From assembly GCF_019047785.1 (NCBI RefSeq), contig NZ_CP077290.1, forward strand, positions 1,984,001 to 2,048,000: a stretch of 64,000 bases of DNA. The letters are read 5' to 3'. Below the pieces are notes generated by a model. That model saw only the letters and a list, made by a program, of their open reading frames with translations. It did no database searches and was not told the DNA's origin. The translations under genes and the position numbers were made by a program. Source of the stretch: Enterobacter cancerogenus. GTDB taxonomy: Bacteria; Pseudomonadota; Gammaproteobacteria; Enterobacterales; Enterobacteriaceae. This document shows, one piece after another, positions 19,556 to 30,860 of this stretch (position 1 is the first letter of the stretch; each line of letters begins with the position of its first letter).

Positions 19556-19673
19556 TCTGTGATTGTGAAGGCGATCCAGAAATCGGCCCAATGGGGTATT
19601 TGTTACTTAAGAGATATTTACAGAGGATAATTTCTTATGACAGATTACGCAGGATATTTGTCAGGAGGAAACA

Positions 19674-20132
19674 ATGAGTTTGCAGTCTGTACAGCAGTTT
19701 TTTGCCGACAACGCACCGGATATAGAAGTGATCGAGCTTAGCCAAAGTACTGCAACCGTTGCGCTTGCCGCTGCAGCCCACCGCGTGGAGCCAGGACAAA
19801 TCGCCAAAACCCTGTCGCTGAAGGTCAAAAATGAGGTAATCCTGGTAGTCGCAAAAGGCGATGCGCGGCTGGATAACAAAAAGCTGAAGGAGACGTTCGG
19901 CGCAAAAGCCCGCATGCTCAGCAGTGATGAGGTGGTGAATATCACCGGGCATCCCGTCGGCGGCGTCTGCCCATTCGGACTGGAGAATCCCCTTTCGGTC
20001 TACTGCGACATCACCTTAAAACAGTACAGTGAAGTCTTACCTGCAGCCGGTGCTATCCACAGCGCCGTTCGGATTTCACCGGACAGAATGGCCGAATTGA
20101 CGTCAGCAAAGTGGGTCGATGTGTGCGTGTAA
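19674..20132 (+). CDS. YbaK/EbsC-family aminoacyl-tRNA deacylase-like protein
   Basis: 152 residues. It contains the INS-superfamily core: GQIAKTLSLKV with the functional lysine, the central KLKETFGAKARMLSSDEV, and VGGVCPFGL (the conserved G-G-V-x-P-F-G loop). Family members hydrolyse mischarged tRNAs such as Cys- or Ala-tRNA(Pro). AGGAGGAAACA precedes ATG 19674, a strong ribosome site. Monocistronic, ending convergently with bglJ. The exact subgroup is not determined. Confidence 0.9.
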   Translation: MSLQSVQQFFADNAPDIEVIELSQSTATVALAAAAHRVEPGQIAKTLSLKVKNEVILVVAKGDARLDNKKLKETFGAKARMLSSDEVVNITGHPVGGVCPFGLENPLSVYCDITLKQYSEVLPAAGAIHSAVRISPDRMAELTSAKWVDVCV

Positions 20133-20137
20133 TCGCA

Positions 20138-20158
20138 GCGCCAGAAGAGCTCTGGCGC
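20138..20158. other. Intergenic hairpin between convergent genes
   Basis: Perfect arms GCGCCAGA / TCTGGCGC with loop AGAGC. There is no T-run on either side, so intrinsic termination is uncertain. It may act as a transcription barrier or 3' stabiliser. Confidence 0.5.
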
Positions 20159-20170
20159 AGGCGTGATAAG

Positions 20171-20857
20171 TTACAGGAAGGCTGGCGACGTCAACACCGC
20201 ACCGCGTATTTCGCGGGCAGGAAGATGCGTAATAATATCTGCCGCATCCAGCAACCCGACGTCAGAATTGACGCCCAGTTTGACCATCGCGTTGAATTTA
20301 TGCGCCCGGATGGTCTTAATATTGCGCTCAAGCTGCGCGGCAATTTCCGGGATAGAATAGCCGTTGGACATGTAGCGCAGGATAGCCCGCTCCGTTGGGC
20401 TTAACATTCTGTTCTGGCTGACATGCCAGTGGTTCAGCATGTTTTCATTGACCCGATGCGTTTCGTTTAACAGCGCGACCAGCTCTTCCAGCAGCTGACT
20501 CAGGGGCACGGCTTTACTGATGATGCCATGAAGCCGCGAAGGAGAAAGATGGCTAATCAGCCTCGCTTCGACGTCATCAGAGGCCAGCACAATGCGCTGG
20601 ATATTCCCGTGCGTAAACGTCAGATCCCGTAAACAGGCCAGGCAGTTACGACGCTCTTCACGTTCATCTGACAGTGAGTAGATCACTGAGAAAAATGGTA
20701 TGTGGGGGAGCGCCGCCTTAAAGCTGTCGAACCGACTAAACATATGCATCTGATACTGGCTGAACTGAGGCAGGGTGAAGAGATGCTCCAGCCCAACGGC
20801 GCTCATTACGCAATTTTCGATGACGGCGATATGTCTTGTTGCTGTGGTCTTTTCCAT
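20171..20857 (-). CDS. bglJ: LuxR-type transcriptional regulator BglJ
   Basis: 228 residues. The C-terminal LuxR helix-turn-helix is [25 protein letters not shown] followed by [18 protein letters not shown] (about residues 150-205). The N-terminal half is a degenerate receiver-like domain. In E. coli BglJ forms heterodimers with RcsB and relieves H-NS silencing of bgl and other loci. Its start overlaps the end of yjjQ by 52 bp. GAGGA directly abuts the ATG, so translation is probably coupled to yjjQ. Confidence 0.93.
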   Translation of the reverse strand: MEKTTATRHIAVIENCVMSAVGLEHLFTLPQFSQYQMHMFSRFDSFKAALPHIPFFSVIYSLSDEREERRNCLACLRDLTFTHGNIQRIVLASDDVEARLISHLSPSRLHGIISKAVPLSQLLEELVALLNETHRVNENMLNHWHVSQNRMLSPTERAILRYMSNGYSIPEIAAQLERNIKTIRAHKFNAMVKLGVNSDVGLLDAADIITHLPAREIRGAVLTSPAFL

Positions 20858-21540
20858 TCCTCAAACTCTCCATAGGCCGACATTAAGCTCAGCTCTCGCA
20901 TTCCCTGAGTACTGCTAATCCAGGCGTACATATCGGCGTTGCTGCGCAAAGACAAGCGACGCATCGCACTGTTCTTCTGTGCGCTGACCGTTTTGTTGCT
21001 TTTCTTAAGCAGCGTTGCAATCTGGTTAATTCCCCAGCCCTTACCCAGCAGGCGTAGCACCTTGCGTTCAGAGTGCGTAAGCGCAACAAACTGCTCGCTC
21101 TCTTCGTCCAGGTCAGGGGTTTCTGGCATTAATAGGGTTTGGCTTATCCGCTCGGCACGTTCGCTGCCGGCACGAATTGCGCTTATCACCCCTTCAGTGG
21201 GTTCCATATCTGAAAGCAGTGTGCTTTCAGGGCGCATGAGCAGTTCGACCGCCAGAGGGTAGAGGGGGCGGGATACCAAAAATATCCAGTGAATTTCTCT
21301 GTACTGATTCAGTAAGCCGTAATACTGTTCTAGCGTACCGCGAGGGTTCCGATAATCACCTGAAATATCGGCAATAATAACGTCAGCACGGCGAAGCTGA
21401 AGCAGGGTTAATTCCTGTAATGAACGACAGCAGGTCAGTTCGTAGTCGGGAAAATGACGCTCCATGAGCCCGCTCAACCCGCACTGCATCACGGGCACCT
21501 TACTAATAACAACGCCGTGCTTACTCTTCAATGGCAACAT
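20806..21540 (-). CDS. yjjQ: LuxR-type transcriptional regulator YjjQ
   Basis: 244 residues. The C-terminal HTH contains [27 protein letters not shown] and [15 protein letters not shown]. The N-terminus [19 protein letters not shown] matches E. coli YjjQ, reported there as a repressor of motility and capsule genes. A GGAGGG ribosome site precedes the ATG. It forms the yjjQ-bglJ operon, which is H-NS silenced in E. coli. The very AT-rich upstream region fits that. Confidence 0.93.
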   Translation of the reverse strand: MLPLKSKHGVVISKVPVMQCGLSGLMERHFPDYELTCCRSLQELTLLQLRRADVIIADISGDYRNPRGTLEQYYGLLNQYREIHWIFLVSRPLYPLAVELLMRPESTLLSDMEPTEGVISAIRAGSERAERISQTLLMPETPDLDEESEQFVALTHSERKVLRLLGKGWGINQIATLLKKSNKTVSAQKNSAMRRLSLRSNADMYAWISSTQGMRELSLMSAYGEFEEWKRPQQQDISPSSKIA

Positions 21541-21942
21541 AGACCCTCCGTGTCCTTATTGATTGACATGAATATTAAAAGCCCTGAGGCTCAACCTGTT
21601 TTCATCCTTGTGGGCGAAATGGATTACGACGAGAAGAATGCGAGACAGATATAATTTAAGAAACGCCCAATACAGGACTAATATCGCACAGATAACAATT
21701 AAAATTAATTATATCGGCATTAAAATAATGAAAATATAAAATTAGAAATAATTAATATATATTCTCACTGTATATACGAAATACATTCACAATATAAATA
21801 ATACAGCGCATTTCTCGACTTTTCCTGGCCGCAGTTTGCACAAATCTTGATCTGACCCAGAGCAAGGCAGGGCGCACTTTGTGTTAAAAGTAGACATTCA
21901 GGGCCATCAGGCAGGCTATCCATTTTCTCTACAGGGCATCAC
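21541..21942. other. AT-rich divergent control region, yjjQ/yjjP
   Basis: About 400 bp with long A/T runs (especially 21655-21815), no supported gene, between divergent yjjQ and yjjP. Flexible AT tracts are typical of H-NS nucleation. In E. coli this region is bound by H-NS and LeuO. Specific sites cannot be placed by eye. Confidence 0.6.
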
Positions 21943-23183
<1,241 letters not shown>

Positions 23184-23250
23184 CGTTTGAGTTCTCACGC
23201 AGGCAGGGTAATAATCGCTGCATTCTGTTTTGTGATGATAAGGAAAGGAT

Positions 23251-23892
23251 GTGGCTAACGCTGGCAGCGAACTCCCCGATCACCCTGAAGGTGCGAGCCT
23301 GAAGGAAACGATTTTCCAAAGCGCTATCGCCCTGTTTGCCGAATATGGCCTGAACGGTGCCCGCATGGAGCAGATTGCCGAGAAAGCAGGCACCACCAAA
23401 CGCATGGTGGTGTACCACTTCAAAAATAAAGAAAACCTCTATCTGCTGGCGCTGGAGTATGTCTACACCCAAATCCGGGCCAGCGAGAAAGCGCTCAGCC
23501 TTACCGATTTACCGCCGGTTGAAGCGCTGGTGCATCTGGTGGAAGCCACCTTTGACTACCACGCCGACCACCCGGACTACATCCGTATTATCTGCATGGA
23601 GAACATGCAGCGCGGGCGCTTTATGCAACAGTCCAGCTATTTGCGCCAGGTTAACCGCAGCGCGCTGGAGTTGCTGGAGGCGATTCTGCGGCGCGGCAAG
23701 GCGAAGCAGCTCTTTAACCAGACGGTCGATGCCCGCGACCTGCACCGTTTAATCAGCAGCTTTAGCTTCCACTATGTTGCCAATAGCTACACCTTCACCC
23801 TGCTGTTTGAAGAGGGGGCGGACGAAGCGGCCCAGCGCGAACACTACCGGAAAATGGCGGTACAGGTTGCGCTGCGTTATACCTGCCCATAA
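23251..23892 (+). CDS. TetR-family transcriptional regulator
   Basis: 213 residues from GTG 23251, with AAGGAAAGG just upstream. N-terminal TetR HTH: FQSAIALFAEYGLNGARMEQIAEKAGTTKRMVVYHFKNKENLY (about residues 25-67). The C-terminal ligand domain has MENMQRGRFMQQ and resembles the RutR/NicS-like TetR_C group. It lies in tandem before ohrR-ohr, within the insert between yjjB and dnaT. Target and ligand are unknown. Confidence 0.88.
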   Translation: MANAGSELPDHPEGASLKETIFQSAIALFAEYGLNGARMEQIAEKAGTTKRMVVYHFKNKENLYLLALEYVYTQIRASEKALSLTDLPPVEALVHLVEATFDYHADHPDYIRIICMENMQRGRFMQQSSYLRQVNRSALELLEAILRRGKAKQLFNQTVDARDLHRLISSFSFHYVANSYTFTLLFEEGADEAAQREHYRKMAVQVALRYTCP

Positions 23893-23934
23893 AAATCGCT
23901 TGCAATTATATCGCGCACAATCTATCTTTATTTC

Positions 23935-24387
23935 ATGAACGCAAAAACGAACGACACCACCGCTGCGCTGCTGCTGGATAACCAGCTCTGTTTTGCCCTT
24001 TACTCGGCAAATCTGGCGCTGAATAAGCTGTACCGGCAGTTGCTGGCACCGCTTAACCTGACCTATCCTCAGTATCTCGTTATGCTGGTGCTGTGGGAGC
24101 AGGATGACATTACCGTGTCGGACATCGGTGAACGGTTGTTTCTGGATTCCGCAACGCTCACGCCCCTGCTGAAGCGTCTGGAGGGAGCCGGTCTGTTGAC
24201 ACGTCAGCGCTCACGCCAGGACGAACGTCAGGTCGCCGTCACGCTGACGGACGCCGGACGTAGCCTGCAACAGCAGGCCACGGGGATCCCCCAGGCCGTG
24301 GGCTGTGCCGCCCAGTGCGACACCGACACGATGCTGGCGCTTAAGCACCAGCTGGAACTTTTGCGTCACCAGTTACACCGCGCGTAG
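23935..24387 (+). CDS. ohrR: Organic hydroperoxide sensor OhrR (MarR family)
   Basis: 150 residues. The redox-reactive cysteine is Cys19 in [19 protein letters not shown], the signature of OhrR. The winged helix spans about 60-110 ([36 protein letters not shown]). Two C-terminal cysteines (AVGCAAQC) could provide the resolving thiol of a two-Cys OhrR. It should repress ohr, and itself, until oxidised by organic peroxides. The AT-rich TTGCAATTATATCGCGCACAA-like stretch just upstream is a candidate operator. Confidence 0.94.
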   Translation: MNAKTNDTTAALLLDNQLCFALYSANLALNKLYRQLLAPLNLTYPQYLVMLVLWEQDDITVSDIGERLFLDSATLTPLLKRLEGAGLLTRQRSRQDERQVAVTLTDAGRSLQQQATGIPQAVGCAAQCDTDTMLALKHQLELLRHQLHRA

Positions 24388-24408
24388 CGCTATACGTTAC
24401 GCGTTTTT
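24381..24408 (+). terminator. Hairpin at the end of ohrR
   Basis: CGCGTA (24381-24386) and TACGCG (24398-24403) form a six-pair stem followed by TTTTT. It overlaps the ohrR stop codon and may end or attenuate transcription before ohr. Confidence 0.6.
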
Positions 24409-24470
24409 ATTACCCATATAAATCGTACGCTATTTAATAGCACACTTAAGCACAAGATGAGGAACCTGCC

Positions 24471-24899
24471 ATGTCTTTAGAAAAAGTTGTCTACACTGCC
24501 AAAGCCAAAGCCACCGGAGGCCGCGATGGCCGCGCAACCTCTTCCGACGGCGTCCTCGACGTTAAGCTCGGCGTACCAAAAGAGATGGGCGGCATGGGCG
24601 GTGACGTCACCAACCCTGAACAGCTTTTCGCGGCGGGCTACTCCGCCTGTTTCCTGGGGGCAATGAAATTTGTTGCTGCGCGCGACAAATTTACCCTGCC
24701 AAAAGAGGCCTTTATTGAGGGTGAAGTGGGTATCGGTCCACTGCCAACCGGCTTTGGTATCGAAGCAAAACTGAACATCCACGTTGAAGGCATGGATCCT
24801 ACAGAAGCCAAAAAGCTGGTGGACGCCGCCCATATCGTCTGCCCGTACTCTAACGCGACTCGCGGAAATATCGACGTGACGCTGAATATCATCGCGTAA
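24471..24899 (+). CDS. ohr: Organic hydroperoxide reductase Ohr
   Basis: 142 residues. Catalytic cysteines Cys60 (FAAGYSACFLGAM) and Cys124 (HIVCPYSNATRGN) are conserved, as are the Arg and Glu residues of the OsmC/Ohr fold. It reduces organic peroxides with lipoylated proteins as electron donor in the cytoplasm. It is downstream of its likely repressor ohrR, with its own promoter region in the 83-bp gap. Confidence 0.96.
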   Translation: MSLEKVVYTAKAKATGGRDGRATSSDGVLDVKLGVPKEMGGMGGDVTNPEQLFAAGYSACFLGAMKFVAARDKFTLPKEAFIEGEVGIGPLPTGFGIEAKLNIHVEGMDPTEAKKLVDAAHIVCPYSNATRGNIDVTLNIIA

Positions 24900-24904
24900 T
24901 GTCT

Positions 24905-24935
24905 GCCCTAACCCTCTCCTGTCGGAGAGGGTTAG
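24905..24935. repeat. Short copy of the CCCTCTCC palindrome after ohr
   Basis: ACCCTCTCC-TGTC-GGAGAGGGTTAG has the stem of the dispersed CCCTCTCCC palindrome without the GGGTGAGGG extension. It may serve as the ohr terminator. Confidence 0.6.
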
Positions 24936-25013
24936 CTTCCCCCTCCTTCCCCCCTTCTCTCTGTGCTACCATAAGCTCCAATCACGCCCGTAGTAATCAG
25001 TAGAGAAAGTGTT

Positions 25014-25559
25014 ATGTCCTCCAGAATTCTGACCACCAGCATTGCTGGCATTGATGCCTTTATGCGCGATCCCCGCGGTGTGTTAACCCACGCCGAAGGC
25101 GGCACGCTTGCGGTATTTGCCGACAACGCGCCGGCGTTTTATGCGATAACGCCTGAACGTCTGGCACAGCTTTTGGACATCGAAGCGCGCCTGTCGCGCC
25201 CGGCGAGCGACGTCGCGCTGGACAACCAGTTCTTTGACGAGCCGGATAACACCCCCGTGGCCGTGCCGATGGGGAAATTCCCTATGTATTCTGGCTGGCA
25301 GCCGGATGCCGATTTTCAGCGTCAGGCGGCGCTGTGGGGCATTGCACTTTCCCAGCCCGTCACGCCGGAAGAGCTGGCCGCGTTCACCGCCTACTGGCAG
25401 GCCGAAGGCAAAGTATTCCATCATGTTCAGTGGCAGCAAAAGCTCGCCCGCAGCGTGCAGATCAACCGCGCCAGCAATAACGGGCAGCCCAAACGCGATA
25501 TCAACGCGTTTTGTGAACCGGATAAACAGATCCCTAATGGATTCCGAGGTGCGAAATGA
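25014..25559 (+). CDS. dnaT: Primosomal protein DnaT
   Basis: 181 residues, close to E. coli DnaT. N-terminal [23 protein letters not shown] and the C-terminal ssDNA-binding segment [20 protein letters not shown] are present. It helps load DnaB at stalled forks with PriA, PriB and DnaC. Its stop overlaps the start of dnaC by 4 bp (ATGA). Confidence 0.95.
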   Translation: MSSRILTTSIAGIDAFMRDPRGVLTHAEGGTLAVFADNAPAFYAITPERLAQLLDIEARLSRPASDVALDNQFFDEPDNTPVAVPMGKFPMYSGWQPDADFQRQAALWGIALSQPVTPEELAAFTAYWQAEGKVFHHVQWQQKLARSVQINRASNNGQPKRDINAFCEPDKQIPNGFRGAK

Positions 25560-26293
25560 AAAACGTCGGCGACCTGATGAAACGTCTGCAGAAAATGATG
25601 CCTGCCAACGTCAAACCCGCGTTTACCACGGGTGAAGAGCTGCTCGCATGGCAAAAAGAGCAAGGCGAAATCCGCGCGGCCGCCCTCGCGCGTGAAAACC
25701 GTGCCATGAAAATGCAGCGCACGTTTAACCGCTCCGGGATTCGCCCGCTGCATCAGAACTGCTCTTTCGACAACTATAAGGTTGAAACGACCGGGCAGAT
25801 GAACGCGCTTGCCGCCGCACGCCAGTACGTCAACGAATTCGACGGCAACATCGCCAGCTTTATCTTTAGCGGCAAGCCCGGCACCGGCAAGAACCACCTC
25901 GCGGCGGCCATCTGCAATGAACTCCTGCTGCGCGGAAAATCGGTGTTGATCATCACCGTGGCCGACATTATGTCTGCCATGAAAGACACCTTCAGCAACC
26001 GCGAGACCAGCGAAGAACAGCTGCTGAATGACCTGAGTAACGTCGATTTGCTGGTAATTGACGAGATTGGCGTTCAGACCGAGTCACGCTATGAAAAAGT
26101 GATCATCAACCAGATCGTCGACCGCCGCTCCTCCTCAAAACGTCCTACGGGCATGTTGACCAACCACAACATCGATGAGATGACTCGCCTGCTCGGGGAA
26201 CGGGTGATGGACCGCATGAAGCTCGGCAACAGCCTGTATGTCATCTTCGACTGGGAAAGCTTCCGCAGCCGCGTCACCGGCAAAGAGTATTAG
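25556..26293 (+). CDS. dnaC: DnaB helicase loader DnaC
   Basis: 245 residues, E. coli length. AAA+ ATPase with Walker A GKPGTGKN (106-113), Walker B LLVIDEIG and the C-terminal arginine-finger region. The N-terminal region (about 1-60) binds DnaB. It loads the replicative helicase at oriC and, via DnaT, at restart sites. Confidence 0.97.
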   Translation: MKNVGDLMKRLQKMMPANVKPAFTTGEELLAWQKEQGEIRAAALARENRAMKMQRTFNRSGIRPLHQNCSFDNYKVETTGQMNALAAARQYVNEFDGNIASFIFSGKPGTGKNHLAAAICNELLLRGKSVLIITVADIMSAMKDTFSNRETSEEQLLNDLSNVDLLVIDEIGVQTESRYEKVIINQIVDRRSSSKRPTGMLTNHNIDEMTRLLGERVMDRMKLGNSLYVIFDWESFRSRVTGKEY

Positions 26294-26375
26294 GATATTT
26301 CCAGGAAATGCGGGGGACCCAGGGGTATATACTGGGGCCACTTTTGCACCAGACGGATCTCATGAGTAGACCATT

Positions 26376-26858
26376 ATGAAAAAACAGTTTCTTATCAGCA
26401 CGTTTTTAGGCGCACTTCTCGTCACCGGCGCGGCACAGGCGGCGTCATGGCAGGAATCCCTCTCCAGCGCAGCCAATGAGCTTTCCAAAGAGAGCGCCAG
26501 TTCACAGGGCGGGCTGTCGGCCTCGTCCCTCACCAGTCTGCTGGGTAACAGCGCCCAGAGCCTCAGCGCCGGAACCATGAACAACGCGGCGGGTATTTTG
26601 GGGTATTGCGCGAAGCAGAAACTGGCGTCCGTAACCGACACCGAAAACATTAAAAACCAGGTACTGGGCAAGCTGGGCCTGGACACCCAGGAGCAGAAGC
26701 AAGATACCAACTATATGGAGGGTATCGAGGGCCTGCTCAACGCACAAAACGGTCAGCAGCTTAACCTGAGCACGCTGGGCGACTCGGCGCTGGCGAAAAA
26801 GGTGAAAACCAAAGCCTGCGATCTGGTACTAAAACAAGGCGTTAATTTCCTCTCCTGA
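26376..26858 (+). CDS. yjjA: Periplasmic DUF2501 protein YjjA
   Basis: 160 residues. Signal peptide MKKQFLISTFLGALLVTGAAQA with cleavage after AQA. The mature part is Ser/Leu-rich and helical, with two cysteines (GYCAKQK and KACDLV) that may form a disulphide. It matches YjjA in sequence and position after dnaC. Function unknown. Probably monocistronic. Confidence 0.92.
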   Translation: MKKQFLISTFLGALLVTGAAQAASWQESLSSAANELSKESASSQGGLSASSLTSLLGNSAQSLSAGTMNNAAGILGYCAKQKLASVTDTENIKNQVLGKLGLDTQEQKQDTNYMEGIEGLLNAQNGQQLNLSTLGDSALAKKVKTKACDLVLKQGVNFLS

Positions 26859-27128
26859 TCGACCCCATTTTCTGCCACAACAGGCCGCGTTTATTGCGTT
26901 AACCTTGCGTCGCGGCCTTAAATGGGTGTTTTACCTTCCTGCCCCCGTCTTAGCGCCCACACGTCATGATGCGACCGCCTTCAAAAAAGTGATTTTATAA
27001 ACCAAATCCTAACAACAGCACACTTTCGTGACACTAAAATTGCAGCTTAACGACTTCGCAATTACATTGTATTACCCAAAAAAGAATCAGTTAGCCAGCT
27101 AAGTAACTGGCATCATGAGGATATGCTG

Positions 27129-29420
27129 TTGTCAGAGTTAATGTCCCTTGCCCTTTTTCTGGCTTCCGTTGGCATTTATGCCTGGAAAGCTGGCCGTAAC
27201 ACCTGGTGGTTTATCGCTACCCTGGTGGTACTCGGCATTTTTGTTATTTTGAATATTACCCTCTATGCCAGCGATTACTTTACCGGCGACGGTATTAACG
27301 ACGCGGTGCTTTATACCCTGACCAACAGCCTGACCGGCGCAGGAGTTAGTAAGTACATACTTCCGGGTATCGGCCTAGTTCTGGCGCTGGTAGTAATCTT
27401 CGGCACCCTGGCCTGGGTGCTGCGCCGTCGTCGGCATCATCCTCATCATGTCGGCTACAGCCTGCTGGCGCTGTGTCTGGCGCTGGCCTCCGTTGATGCC
27501 AGCCCGGCCTTCCACCAGATTACCGAGCTGGTCAAATCCCAGTCGCGCGATGGCGACCCGGATTTCATGGCCTGGTACAAAGAGCCGTCGAAAAAAATCG
27601 CCAGCCCAACGCTCAACCTGGTCTATATCTACGGCGAAAGTCTGGAGCGCACCTACTTCGATAACACCGCCTTCCCGAACCTGACGCCCGAACTTGGCGC
27701 GCTGAAAGATCAAGGGCTGGATTTCAGCCACACCATGCAGTTACCGGGTACCGATTACACCATTGCGGGGATGGTTGCCTCGCAGTGCGGTATCCCGCTC
27801 TTCGCCCCCTTTGAAGGTAACGCATCGGCATCGATGTCGAGTTTCTTCCCGCAGAATATTTGCCTCGGCGACATCCTGAAAAACTCCGGCTATGAAAACT
27901 ATTTCATGCAGGGCGCAAACCTGCGATTTGCCGGTAAAGATGTGTTCCTGAAATCCCACGGTTTTGACCATCTGTATGGCTCAGAAGAGCTGAAAACCAC
28001 CGTGGCCGATCCCACCTACCGTAACGACTGGGGCTTCTACGACGACACCGTTCTGGATGAAACCTGGAAAAAATTCGAAGAGCTTTCCCGCGCTGGCAAA
28101 CGCTTCTCCCTTTTTGCCCTGACGGTGGATACGCACCACCCTGACGGCTTTGTCTCGCGTACCTGCAAGCGTAAAAGCTATGAGATCGACGGTAAAAACA
28201 ACACTTCGTTCAGCGCCGTGACCTGTAGCCAGGAGCACATCGCCGCGTTAATCGAAAAAATCAAAGCCTCTCCGTATTTTAAAAACACGGTGATCGTGGT
28301 TTCTTCAGACCACCTGGCGATGAAAAACGGCGCGTGGGATCAGCTCAACAAGCACGACCGCAGCAACCTGTTCTTTGTTCTGCGCGGCGACCAGCCGCAG
28401 CAGGATGTGATTGCCACCAAACGTAACTCGATGGATAACGGTGCCACCGTGCTGGATATCCTGGGGGGCGATAACTTCATTGGCCTTGGGCGCAGTACGC
28501 TGTCGGGCCAGTCGCTGTCGGAAGTGTTCCTCAACATGAAGGAGAAAATCCTCGCCTGGAAGCCGGACATTATCCGCCTGTGGAACTTCCCGAAAGAGAT
28601 GAAAGATTTCACCATCGATCGCGATAAAAAGATGATCGCGTTCTCCGGGAGCCATTTCCGCCTGCCGCTGCTGTTGCGCGTGTCGAACAACCGCGTTGAG
28701 CCGCTGCCGGAAAGCGAATACTCCGCACCGCTGCGCTTCCAGCTGGCCGACTTCGCCCCGCGCGACAACTTTGTCTGGGTTGACCGCTGCTACAAGATGG
28801 GCCAGCTCTGGTCACAGCCGCTGTCCCTCTCGACCGACTGGTGTGTCTCGCAGGGGCAACTGGGCGGAGAGCAGACCGTTCAGCATGTGGACAGCGCGCA
28901 ATGGAAAGGCAAAACCGCGTTTAAAGAGACGGTTATCGATACCGCGCGCTATCAGCGAAACGTTGATATGCTCAAAATTGTTGATAACGACATTCGCTAC
29001 AAAGCGGACAGCTTCATCTTTAACGTGGCAGGCGCGCCGGAAGAGGTTAAACAGTTCAGCGGAATTTCACGCCCGGAATCCTGGGGCCGCTGGTCTAACG
29101 CGCAGCTGGGCGATGAGGTGAAGATAGAATACACCCATCCGCTGCCGCAGAAATTCGATGTGGTGATCACCGCCAGGGCGTATGGCCCCAACGCCAACCG
29201 TCCGATACCGGTGAGGGTAGGCGATAGCGAACAGACGCTGACGCTGGGTAATGACGTGAGCACCACCACGCTGCACTTCGAGAACCCGTCCCGAAGCAAC
29301 ACGCTGGTGATTGTGCCGCCCGATCCGCAGTCTACCAATGAAGGCAATATTCTCGGCCACTCGCCCCGTAAGCTGGGGATAGGCATGGTTGAAATCAAAA
29401 TCGTCAACCGCGAGAGTTAA
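27129..29420 (+). CDS. opgB: Phosphoglycerol transferase I OpgB (TTG start)
   Basis: 763 residues from TTG 27129. GAGG at 27117-27120 is eight bases from this TTG but only two from the ATG at 27123, and the TTG gives exactly the E. coli length. Three to four N-terminal membrane helices precede a sulfatase/alkaline-phosphatase-like periplasmic domain with [23 protein letters not shown] (catalytic Thr region) and SSDHLAM. It transfers phosphoglycerol from phosphatidylglycerol to osmoregulated periplasmic glucans. Confidence 0.95.
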   Translation: MSELMSLALFLASVGIYAWKAGRNTWWFIATLVVLGIFVILNITLYASDYFTGDGINDAVLYTLTNSLTGAGVSKYILPGIGLVLALVVIFGTLAWVLRRRRHHPHHVGYSLLALCLALASVDASPAFHQITELVKSQSRDGDPDFMAWYKEPSKKIASPTLNLVYIYGESLERTYFDNTAFPNLTPELGALKDQGLDFSHTMQLPGTDYTIAGMVASQCGIPLFAPFEGNASASMSSFFPQNICLGDILKNSGYENYFMQGANLRFAGKDVFLKSHGFDHLYGSEELKTTVADPTYRNDWGFYDDTVLDETWKKFEELSRAGKRFSLFALTVDTHHPDGFVSRTCKRKSYEIDGKNNTSFSAVTCSQEHIAALIEKIKASPYFKNTVIVVSSDHLAMKNGAWDQLNKHDRSNLFFVLRGDQPQQDVIATKRNSMDNGATVLDILGGDNFIGLGRSTLSGQSLSEVFLNMKEKILAWKPDIIRLWNFPKEMKDFTIDRDKKMIAFSGSHFRLPLLLRVSNNRVEPLPESEYSAPLRFQLADFAPRDNFVWVDRCYKMGQLWSQPLSLSTDWCVSQGQLGGEQTVQHVDSAQWKGKTAFKETVIDTARYQRNVDMLKIVDNDIRYKADSFIFNVAGAPEEVKQFSGISRPESWGRWSNAQLGDEVKIEYTHPLPQKFDVVITARAYGPNANRPIPVRVGDSEQTLTLGNDVSTTTLHFENPSRSNTLVIVPPDPQSTNEGNILGHSPRKLGIGMVEIKIVNRES

Positions 29421-29427
29421 TCCCCGC

Positions 29428-29450
29428 AGCCCGGCGTTCTGCCGGGCTTA
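29428..29450 (+). terminator. Hairpin terminator of opgB
   Basis: AGCCCGGC / GCCGGGCT arms with loop GTTCT, followed by TAATAAA. It lies 8 bp after the opgB stop. The T-run is weak, so termination may be partial. Confidence 0.7.
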
Positions 29451-29630
29451 ATAAACCCAGAATGAAAATCTTTATAAATATTATAAATCAGCCTTATTCA
29501 CTAAATTTTAGATTAATCTATTTATAATTATTCTGTTAATTTCACTTACTTTAAAATGTCACCTTGTCATTCTTCATGCGAATAATTCCGCGATCGCCAG
29601 TATGGCGGGCTACTCTTAGATTACACGGTG

Positions 29631-30173
29631 ATGACCCCTCAAAACACGCTTCCCCCCTTTCAGATTGTCATTCTGAGCGACAACTATTTTCTGTGGCTGG
29701 GCCTGACGACCCTCATCCCAACGATGATAACCCCCCGCCCGGATATCTTCTGGATTAACGAGGTGACCCCAAAAAATATCCTGCGCATGCGCGAGCAGGT
29801 GATGAACACGGCAGGCGACAGCGGCTGGCTACTCTTTACCGATGAACACCGCGTCAACGCGATCAACGTGTATCTGCCGAATGCGCGCGTCAAGGTGCTG
29901 AGCGGTAAACTCTCACTCAAGGAACTGAGCCAGCAGCTCAACAATGCCGACTTCACGGCTGAAAGCGAGCCCGAACCTACCCTCACCCGTCAGGAGTTAC
30001 AGGTCTGCTCGCTGATCAGCAAAGGGATCAGCCTGGTGCGCATCGCGCAAATGCTGCACAAATCGCCCAAAACCATCTATACCCACAAGCGAAACGCGAT
30101 GACCAAGTTCCGCTGCCAGAATCTGGCGGAATTTCACCAAAAAATTAGCCTGCTGAATCGGCCGTCGCGCTAG
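29631..30173 (+). CDS. LuxR-type helix-turn-helix regulator
   Basis: 180 residues from ATG 29631 (a GTG directly precedes it). There is no clear Shine-Dalgarno. The C-terminal LuxR HTH is LTRQELQVCSLISKGISLVRIAQMLHKSPKTIYTHKRNAMTKF (about 117-160). The N-terminus (QIVILSDNYFLWLGLTTLI) has the first strand/helix of a receiver fold but lacks an obvious phosphoacceptor, as in YjjQ/BglJ/RcsA-type proteins. It stands in the opgB-tsr interval, where K-12 carries lgo genes. Targets unknown. Confidence 0.85.
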   Translation: MTPQNTLPPFQIVILSDNYFLWLGLTTLIPTMITPRPDIFWINEVTPKNILRMREQVMNTAGDSGWLLFTDEHRVNAINVYLPNARVKVLSGKLSLKELSQQLNNADFTAESEPEPTLTRQELQVCSLISKGISLVRIAQMLHKSPKTIYTHKRNAMTKFRCQNLAEFHQKISLLNRPSR

Positions 30174-30305
30174 CGCTGATAACGTCCCCGAACCGATCGG
30201 CGTTATCCCAATCAGGATCAATGTTATCGGTAACATTTGCGTTAAAATAGCCGTCTGGTCTCATGGACGTTTACTCTTCGATCTCACTGTTTTTTACAAC
30301 ACGCT

Positions 30306-30860
30306 ATGAAATACCTGCTCGCAGATGTCCTCGTCTATAACGATGAAGAGGGGACTTTTTCACATATCGATGCACCAGACGACGCGCATCAGATCCTTAC
30401 CGGCACCGCAAATGCCGTGATGAAACTGCTGGTCCGCCACCATGGCAACGTCGTTGAACGCGAGCTGTTTTTCAGCGAGGTGTGGGACGCGCGCGGCGTG
30501 CAGGGTTCCAATAATTCGTTAAACCAGTACATCAGCATCCTGCGAAAACTGCTGGCAGGCTTCGTGCCAGAAAAGCCGGCAATCGTCACCGTGCCCAAAA
30601 AGGGGTTCATGCTGAGCGCCGACATCAGGGTACAGCCGCTGCCCGACCCCGCCGATAAGCACAGCGACGCACCGCGGTGCTTTCCGCCAGCGCTGGTGTT
30701 ATGTACGTTTATTAACCTCGTTGCGATCGCGCTCTGTCTCTGGAACACCGGGGAAACGCAGACCCCGGCGCACGCCGAAATGTCCGCACGTTTTCTCGTC
30801 GGGGAGTGCCCTTTTATCGCCGCACCCCTGCGGACGGACGCGCTATACTTCCCGCCATGA
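30306..30860 (+). CDS. ToxR/CadC-like membrane-anchored winged-helix regulator
   Basis: 184 residues. The N-terminal OmpR-type winged helix (about 30-105) includes VVERELFFSEVW, NNSLNQYISILRKLL and IVTVPKKGFML. One membrane helix at about 128-147 is followed by a ~37-residue periplasmic tail with a single Cys168. Such proteins sense periplasmic or membrane cues and act directly on DNA. Its end overlaps the downstream acetyltransferase gene by 4 bp (ATGA). Ligand and targets unknown. Confidence 0.85.
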   Translation: MKYLLADVLVYNDEEGTFSHIDAPDDAHQILTGTANAVMKLLVRHHGNVVERELFFSEVWDARGVQGSNNSLNQYISILRKLLAGFVPEKPAIVTVPKKGFMLSADIRVQPLPDPADKHSDAPRCFPPALVLCTFINLVAIALCLWNTGETQTPAHAEMSARFLVGECPFIAAPLRTDALYFPP

